Assembly: GCA_018398765.1 (NCBI GenBank)
Contig: JAHBMJ010001435.1
Coordinates: forward strand, 1 to 31,012
Length of the DNA stretch: 31,012 nt
Direction: 5' to 3'
Source: Chromera velia
Taxonomy: Eukaryota; Sar; Chromeraceae
Part shown: positions 1 through 9,300 of the stretch, piece by piece
Layout: each line of letters starts with the position of its first letter
How positions within the stretch are numbered: the first letter of the stretch is position 1
Notes under the pieces: model-generated
Database searches by the model: none
What the model was told of the DNA's origin: nothing
Seen by the model: only the letters and a program-made list of their open reading frames with translations
Program-made: the position numbers and the translations under genes

Positions 1-32
<32 letters not shown>

Positions 33-40
33 ACACACAA

Positions 41-118
<78 letters not shown>
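1..118. repeat. (AC)n microsatellite
   Basis: An almost pure AC dinucleotide run, interrupted only by a few extra A and T bases. It lies just beyond the 3' end of the large minus-strand gene. Nothing else is visible between it and the stop codon at 214-216. Confidence 0.95.
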
Positions 119-120
<2 letters not shown>

Positions 121-213
121 CTCCATTCCGAAGTGACCGCATGAATGCCCCATCAGAGATACATGTAGACGCAAACAGATGTAGGCACTAGACAGACAGA
201 GGAAGCCGCGCCT

Positions 214-375
214 TTAATTTTCATTGTCTCCGCCAGGTGGGCTGACCATCTTTTGGTTTATTTGCGCCATGCCCCTTGCTGCTGCACTGCGAGCCATCCC
301 GAATCGCGTCGCCACGGGGGCCGCCTGAATGCAGGCGTCGAGAAGAGCCTCAAGGTACCGAGAGGCCTCGTCGAC
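214..375 (-). CDS. Exon 28: C-terminus with stop codon
   Basis: After a CCTGCAG acceptor there are 53 codons and a TAA (214-216). The segment is rich in Ala, Arg and Met ([20 protein letters not shown], then [17 protein letters not shown]) and looks amphipathic and helical. It is not hydrophobic enough for a membrane anchor. It joins exon 27 in phase 0 across an intron holding a 46-bp tandem repeat. Confidence 0.65.
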   Translation of the reverse strand, partial: VDEASRYLEALLDACIQAAPVATRFGMARSAAARGMAQINQKMVSPPGGDNEN

Positions 376-3300
376 CTGCAGGCAGACAGACAGGGAGAGA
401 GAGGGGGAAGGAGTGAGAGAAAGAGTCAGGGAGAGACAGGGAGAGAGAGGGGGAAGGAGTGAGAGAAAGAGTCAGGGAGACACAGGGAGAGAGAGGGGGA
501 GGGAGGCGGAGTTGACATGTCACATGTGTGAGGGGCAGTCAGGAGGCAGCAGCCGCAGTGAGTGAGTGAAAGAATCCCTGCATGCATGTGAGGGGGATTC
601 TGCATTCTCTTGCCTGAATGTGTACGTGTAGATTTTGTTCTCAAATTGATTGTCCTTTTGAGACACTCGTTTTTTTGGGCCGAATATATCCATTTCCCGT
701 CCCCCCCCCATTACCCAAGATTCGGTCTATTTGCCTGCATGCGTTCTGACCAGAGAGTCCTTGGATGGGTGAGCTGCGTTGTCCTCCTCCCACTTCTGGA
801 TGGCAGCAAGTCCGTCTGCGTAGTTTGCGTCGACAGTCTCTGGGGGAGTGCTGCCGTCAGAGGCACAGAGATCATCCAGCTGCAAGAGGGAATTAAAGCG
901 GGAGCAGGAGGGAGGAAAGGAGGAGAGGAATATTTATTTTCGTCATGGACCCACAGGGCACGTCACAGTGGCATGCAGACGAAGCCAGAAAGCGTGCCGG
1001 CTAGACGAGAGGGTCCGTCCTTGTGTGTATGGCAGGCGGGAAGCTGCCTGCTTGACAGCCGTTCGAAGATATACACACACACTGAGGAAGAAGGTGAAAG
1101 ACATGCTTGCACAATAATGAAGCGGGACTAGTCATAGAGATGCGAAAGGAAGACACAACTTTTTTTCGTGTTTTTACGTAAAACGAGACGGCAAGGGAAT
1201 GATTGAGCCCCACGAATCGAATGTTCGGCTGTGTCATCATATTGGAGATCTGACATCTTATCCCATCTAGGGGTGACACATCAATACTGAAATCCTGTGT
1301 TGCTGCTCGTCTAATGGAGGGAGTCAGCAGGTTCCCATGCACTGATGGATTGCCTTGGTGGAGAAAAAGGAAGCGAAAAGGAGGGCGTGTCGGACGGCAC
1401 TTCACAGACTCACTGGAGGTCCAGCAGCTGCACACACACCACAAAGGGACACACAACACAGAAAAAAAAACTAAAGCACAACACAAACGCTATGATATCC
1501 ACTTATCCCAATGCAAATTGAGAGGGGGAACAAAGATCAAAAAGTCAAATGGGAGAGACAGACGGGGAGTGGCAATGAATGGTGGCCAGGATGATCATCG
1601 ACGAAAGATATGAAAAATACCAACTTGAAAACCTCTACCACACAGAAGCACTCACCCCATGCAACAAGCTTCAGTACGAAAGAAAACATGCTTCGCAGGC
1701 AAGACAACGAGAAAGCCGTCGAACAGGCAAAGAGACCACCAAACATGCAGACCTACCTGCACACGAGACGCCGTCCCCAGACCACCCAGAGTTGCACGAA
1801 CAGGTGAAGGAACCGTCAATGTCTGTACAGCTCCCCTGCGTGTTGCAATTGTGGGTGCCCAACCCGCACTCGTCAATGGCTGCACATGGGATTCAGACAG
1901 GTCGATCGATGTATCAAGCCAGGGCCAAATCACCAAATGGATACAAAAACGACCGCTTCAGTAAGTTAACGGTGGCAGGCCTACAGAGAAAACGGAAGAA
2001 ATGACGGAATGTACAAACATGCAAACAGCAGTCACACAAGCATGCCGGGAGCCTCTAGAGACCTCCGCATGAAGGTATTTGATTCGTCTAAGCACTCCTA
2101 ACGCAGACCCCACAGGCCGGACGTCCATTCTAAATCTGCGGAGGCTTTTGGCTTATCAACCTAAATGCATCTGAGCTCAACTGTCTGAATTCCTTTCTCC
2201 TACCCAACCCCATGCTTCCCACAGACAGACTCACATGTGCACGAGAGGACCCCATCCCCCGAGAAGCCCCCGTTGCACGCGCACAGGAAGGACCCAACAG
2301 AGTTTGAGCAGGTGCCGTTGCCGTGGCAGTTGGCGGAGTTCAACGTGCACTCATCAACATCTGCAGACATGCAATCAACAGGGTCGAGATTTGTCGGGAT
2401 CGAGAGCTTCATACATATGGTGAGGTCATCAGCGAAAATGGATCTGTTGCAGATGTGAGGAGCTGCAAACGACGCTGTGTGACTATTCTGACTGCACTTG
2501 TCTTGTGTGAAGAAAATGCGAAAGGCCCAAATCTGAGCCCTCTCCTTGAAGGAAGGGCTGCGTCCGATCTGCGAGGGGCAAACTGAGAATTAAACTTGGA
2601 AGACAGGAGAGGACTGTCTGTCTCATGCTGCGGCACAAGCAATTAAGCAAACAGAAAGGGGTATGACAGTCCAAACCCATTCCCCATTTACCAACCCCAG
2701 CTGACCAACCAACCCCCGCACTGACCGGAGCAGACCGTCCCCCCCCCTGAGTAACCAGAGTTGCAGGAGCACGCAAAGGACCCGACGACGTCGAGACAGG
2801 AGGCGTTGGCGTCGCAGTCGTGGGTACCCGAGGAGCATTCATCCAGGTCTGCATTCATGCATGCATGCATGCAAATGGGGATCGAGAACATAAACGTTAG
2901 AGATCGAGAACAGCTGCATGAGCAGGATGCAATGAAAGGAAAGACGAGGGTGAATGGGGGACCTCTTTAGATGACTCCTGACGCGCACCCATGCAACACA
3001 CACACTCACTCAGTCCAACGCTCCCTCTATGTGACTCACTTGAGCACGAAGCCACACCGTCTCCCGAAAAACCCGCGTTGCAGGCACAGGTAAAAGACCC
3101 GACTGTGTCGGTACACCCGGCGTTGGCGTGGCAGTTGTGGTCGCCCGTAGTGCACTCATCAATGTCTGCAAAGATGACAGACGAATTTGCCAGAGTGACT
3201 CTAATGCGACGTCCGATGCGTAGGAAAAGACTAAAACTTTGAATCCAGACAAAAGCAAGGCGGACCAGATCGCGAAAATACAGATGCCTGCTTGTACGAC

Positions 3301-6300
3301 TGCATGGATCCGAGAGACGGCGGACAAACACAGCCGGTGGATTCATAAGGTACCACAGAAATGAACGAAAGAAAAAACGACAGGCGAATAAACCACAGTT
3401 CATGTACTGCTGACTTGCGCAAGAGACGCCACTCCCCGAAAATCCGGGGTTGCACACACACAAAAAGGACCCTGTCGTGTCGGTGCAGGCGGCGTTGGCG
3501 CTGCAGTCGTCAGCACTCGTAGTGCACTCGTCGATATCTGCAGGCCGAACGGGAGGACAACGGGAATGGGGCGAGGACACGCAAACGAGAATGAATTTGG
3601 ATTGCGGAAAATAAAATTGAAACACACTTCCGGATACAAAGAGAAAAGCGCCATTTACAGATGCCGGAAATCTGTTTTTCCTTCTAATTTGTTTCTCGCA
3701 AACTTATGTATACTAGAGACTCAGCGCATACCTGAAGCCCCACACTTACACCAAACCGAGCTGACTTGTGCATGCCAGACCGTCCCCTGAGAAACCGTCG
3801 TTGCAAGCACAGGTGAACGAATGAGCGGCGTCGGTGCATGTCGCGCTGGCGTCGCAGTTATGCGTTCCGACAGAGCACTGGTCGATCGCTGCAAAGCAAA
3901 GAGACACAACTATCCAACGCATGAACAGAGCAGTTGCAGTGAGTGTCATCGAAGAAAAAGTACATAACAAGCACAATATTGTGAAGCCATAGGGAACGCA
4001 TATAAGACCACCCAATTTGCTTTCTAGCGTATGCTGACTTGTGCACGCGACCCCAGACCCCGTGAAGCCGCTGTTGCACGCACACGAGAAAGACCCTGTG
4101 CTGTCTGTACACGTGGCGTTGCCGTTGCAGTTGTGGGAGCTGATGGCGCACTCGTTGACGTCTGCAAGGAGAGGGCGCATGCACTTTCTCCGAACCAGAC
4201 TGCATGGAAGAGCGCTGCTGTCTATACCGAAAGGACGGATCATTTCATTCACCGAGGAAGGTATTGCATCTTTATCTGAACAAATCTCAAACACAATTGG
4301 ACTCTCGTCACTCTTCTCCAGCCAAACTGAACTGACTTGTGCATGTGAGGCCGTCCCCCGAGAAACCGGCATTACAGGCACAGGTGAACGAGTGAGCAGC
4401 GTCTGTGCAGGTCGCGTCCGCATGACAATTGTCCGTTCCGAGAGAACACTGATCGATCGCTGCAAACGCACAGGGAAATTCGTTCAATGCGCAGACTTTG
4501 AATTTGCAGAGAGAAAAAATCCACCCAGAAGCGCTATGCACATGCGGAACAGTGAAGGGCACTTGCCGAAAGGAAACCAGAGAGGGTAGGGAGGGTATCT
4601 GCGCATAGGTTCATATGCTGACTTGTGCATGCGACCCCAGACCCCGTGAAGCCGCTGTTGCACGCACACGCGAAAGACCCACTGCTGTCTGTACACGTGG
4701 CGTTGCCGTTGCAGTTGTGGGAGTTGGTCGTGCACTCGTTGACGTCTGCAGAAAATCGGCATGCAGGTGTGCATGCAAAAACTGCTTTTTGTGCGGGATT
4801 TCGATCTGTAATAGAATAGAAAATAAAGCCACTACCAAGTCAACCGTTGTGGCGACAGACCATCATTTGCATTGACTGCCCCAGCATTTTTTCCCGTCGG
4901 ACTAAAAGAGGGCAGATTTTCTCTCGCCCCACCCACGCACCCCTCCGAAGCGAACTGACTTGAGCACGAAGCCACACCGTCTCCCGAAAAACCCGCGTTG
5001 CAGGCACAGGTAAAAGACCCGACTGTGTCGGTACACCCGGCATTCCCGTGGCAGTTGTGGTCGCCCGTAGTGCACTCATCAATATCTGCATGCAAACACA
5101 AAAAAAGGTTCGGCAGAGGGTCCATCATTCGGCCGAAAAATTGCCATTGACGTCGGCAGACCGAACTCTGCTTCCATACAAAAATCCCGACCGACCACAA
5201 CGCGGAGAGAAACATGTCTGACTGGATCTCTGGAAGACCGCACAAAGAAGAAACCGTGCGAGTGCCATTAGGCAAGCCCACCGGAAGTGTTCATCGTGCA
5301 ATAGATCATCGTGAAGGCAGGATGACAAGAACAAAACCACAGAGAGAGAGAGATGGCAGTACATCCACCGACTTGAGCAGACAACGCCACTCCCCGAAAA
5401 TCCGGAGTTGCACACACACACAAAGGACCCTGTCGTGTCAGTGCAGGTGGCGTTGGCGCTGCAGTCGTCAGCACTCGTAGTGCACTCATCGATATCTGCA
5501 CTCAGTCGGACCAGAGGGACGGAGGGAATTTTGCAGGGACAGTCGGGGGAGCATTGAATTGATTTGATATTAGGAAGGAGAAAGACATTGCTCTCACGTT
5601 CTGCTCGGGCAGTAAAAGCTTGTTTTCCTCCTGATTTGTTTTTCACAATCTTTCTCACAAGAGCAAGTTAGCATACAGCTGGAGCCGCACGCTTACACCA
5701 AACCAAGCTGACTTGTGCATGCCAGACCGTCCCCTGAGAAGCCAGCGTTACAGGCACAGGTGAAGGAGTGAGCGGCGTCCGTGCAGGTCGCGTCCGCATG
5801 GCAGTTATCCGACCCGAGAGAGCACTGGTCCACCGCTGCAAAAAGATCAGACGAGGAGGAAACAAGCTAAAGCCACGATGGTCCAAGAAAAGTTCAACTA
5901 AGTTCTGCGGGAAAAGCTTGCCACCGGCTCACGAGCGACCTTTGTGCTTACTGTTTTGCTTTTGCCCCATCACGTAACACATGAGCGTGACTGTTCGTCC
6001 TCATTTAATAATCCACCCACCTACACACACTGCCATCTATCTCCTTAATCTTTAGACTCACTAGTGCATGCAACCCCGGTGCCTGTGAAGCCGGTGTTGC
6101 AAGCGCACGAGAACGACCCTGCCGTGTTGGTGCACGTCGCGTCCCCGTGGCAGTCGTGAGCGGCACTTGCGCACTCATCGAGGTCTGCAGGGGGGAGAGG
6201 AGAGGAAAGGAAAGGGAACGGGGACAGAATTTGAAGAAGCTGAACGGACCTAAAAGCCATTTGCAAACCTGAATGAATGCTGCTCATCGACGTACTAAAA

Positions 6301-9300
6301 ACTCCTGTACCTCTTCACTTGAATGTTCACGATTTCATTTGCCTCGCTTTCGTACCTTGCTAAGTTTTCTGAATTACTGAGACTGGCTCCCTGTCACCCA
6401 TCCTTTCTTGCTTCTTTCCTTTCTTCATTCCTTTCTTGCTTCCTTCCTTCAACGTTCTGTGTATGCTATCAACTGAGCCCAATCAAAAAATCAATCCCGT
6501 ACACGAACTCAGGGTCTGCACCTCTATCCAGCCACCCATAGATCCACCCGGCCCCCACCTGTGCACGCAGTGATCCCATCCCCCGAGAACCCCCCGTTGC
6601 ACGCGCACGTGAAGGTCCCCGTCGTGTCCGTGCACGTCCCGTCAACGTGGCAGCTGTGCACATTTGTAGAACACTCGTCCAAATCTGCAAGTGGTAGTAC
6701 AGGCAGAAGAGCACTAGATTTAAAAGGGAAAGAAAAGAAAAGGGCGCTTCCCGATCACAGTGCAAAAGAGCTCGATGCCGAAGGCCAGACTGGCTGGTGC
6801 GCAATCATGGCATGGCTTTTCTTTCTTTCATTCTGAGCAAATGAATGCAGGTAGGCAGAACGCCAGAAAGAAAGTACATGCATGCACAGAGAGAGCCATG
6901 CAACGACCCATGCAGCTGACCGTCACACTTCGTGTCGCTCCCCGACGCATCGTCGTTGGGGGCGTTGGTGGTGCCGGCAGGACATGCCACACAGGCGTTC
7001 GAGAGGACTCTTTCGTCGGAGGCGCAGAGGGTAGCTGCAGCTAGAGGGGGGGATGCACTCTTGGAGCTCTCTCCCTGCCTGAGTGTGTGGTTTCGTGATA
7101 GATAAAGAGAAAGGAAGAGAATGCATGGAAGAAAGTGAACCTGTCTGTGTGTCCATCTGCATACCCGATTTGGGGTTGCATGCCGTTTTGCCTGTCCATA
7201 TCTTTCTTCTCTGGACACACTTTGCAAGGGTCTTTCAAGTGTCTGATTGCACATACGTCTGGATGATTGTCGAACCATACAGGGATTGTCTTACCTTAAA
7301 AGCAACACTACAATTCAGCCAAGGCACTCACCATCACACGTCGTATCACTTCCCGAAGCATCGTCTCCCGCAGCATTGGTCGTCCCGGCAGGGCAGGCGG
7401 CACAAGCATTCGATGCCACTCTCTCGTTGACTGAACACAACGTCGCTGCAAAGTCATTAATTAATCAATTCATCGATCAGGCGCACACACAAATTAAGGC
7501 GAAAATCTCAAAACTTTTTAATTCAGCCTCCCTTGTTAGCTGGCCGCACGTACGCACACAAGTAGGTGCTTGAAAATAAGACTCAGATTGATCAGCTACA
7601 AAAAGGTAAAGAGCCGTTGAAGCGCGTACCCGCCCAGGCACCCTCCGACTGACCATCACATGAAGTGACGCTCCCCGACGAATCGTCTCCCGCAGCATTG
7701 GTGGTCCCAGCAGGACATGCCACGCAAACGTGCGATGCCACTCTCTCGTTGGCTGAACATAACACGGCTGCAATCCAAAAAGAGAAAAGAGAGAGAGAGA
7801 GGGAGAGAGAGAAAAAAAAAAAAAGAAAGAGGGAAAGCTTCATGACGGAGAGAGAACGTCATTCCGTTACACACAGAGAGAGACATCGGATCATTGGAGG
7901 AACGGACAAATCGATTCGGGCATCTGTATACCGCTTTTCTGGACAGCCCGCAAAAGAAAACAAAGCCCTGGAAACAAGATGCACGCCGAATCACATCACA
8001 AGTACTCAAGGCAATTAACCAGAGCAAGACCCGGGCTTCCCCATTCCTTCCTGTCCTCCCATGCACCCCCCATGCACCTGTGCACGCAGTGATCCCATCC
8101 CCCGAGAACCCCCCGTTGCACGCGCACGTGAAGGTCCCCGTCGTGTCCGTGCACGTCCCGTCAACGTGGCAGTTGTGCACATTTGTAGAGCACTCGTTCA
8201 CGTCTGCAGAAGGATACAGACAGCAGGTGGATACTAAGCCAAGACTGCTGATTGAAATCACATGCATGCATAAACAGGCAGACCTTCGGTTGTTTTGTTA
8301 ATTCATCTCGCAAACGACCAAACCCCCACAGCAGTGTCGATCTCAGCGCTTGCCATCCCCTCCCGTCGCAACAGCTTTACACTTCCATGGCTGCACGGAG
8401 GTACTTCGTCTAGATCTGCATCTTCGAGCAGCCTGGGACTTCTTCCACTCCAAAAAGATCGGGTCCTCCCTTCACTCATCTTTCTCTAATCGAGAGAGAC
8501 TCCATGCAGACCGACGTACCTGTGCACGCCACACCGTCGCCTAAGAAGCCACTGTTGCAGGCGCATGTGAAGGAAGACGACGAGTCCGTGCACTCAGCGC
8601 TCGCGTGGCAGTTGTGGTTCCCGTCGGCGCACTCGTCCACGGAGGAAGAGAAGGCTGCAGAGAGAGAGAGAGAGGACGGTCGGTTGATTCTATGTTCTTG
8701 CACTCATGCAACTGAACCAGAAATTCCATGCAGACTTTCACATCTATTCATGCTCAGATGCAGGGGTCAATCACGATTGCACGAGTGCTTTTCCCCCCAT
8801 GCAGAAAGAAAGAAAGAAAGAAAGAGTTCTTTGACACTCTCTAGAATCCTTCTTGAAGTCAGAGTCTTACAGATAAGGTCTGTTTACGCACTGCTTGACA
8901 AGTTGGTGAGCCGATCAACTGGGGAGCTGATTGGTCTCTGACCACCAGGCAGGCAGATTGATTGATTATCCGACTAGCTGAACTAACTGACTTGTGGAGG
9001 ACTGGAGGCTTTGGGAGTCTGAGGTCGAGCCCGTCCCTAACTGCCCCACGTCGTTCTTGCCTGCCGCGAGGACTTCCCCACTCGTAGAGACGAACACGGA
9101 GTGCTCTTTGCCAGCCGAAATCTGCAAGTGCAGCCACTTACATATATATATGCATATATACATATGTATGCACATAAAAGCTGGTCTTTCCTGGAAGAGC
9201 CGGAGTGTGCAAAGTACTGACGCACGCAGACATCAGCAAACAGAGAGCGAATAGGATTGGGGACGTCAGAGATGGGAAAGTGCTGCCAAAGTTAGACAAT

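Noticed and set aside
610-1131. Plus-strand ORF of 173 codons
   Set aside because: It overlaps the minus-strand C-terminal exon, is low in coding character, and has no domain.
1757-8654. Regularly spaced, near-identical blocks resembling a repeat or CRISPR-like array
   Set aside because: The repeated units are 114-135-bp coding exons with six-Cys or four-Cys modules and GT-AG borders, not short repeats with spacers.
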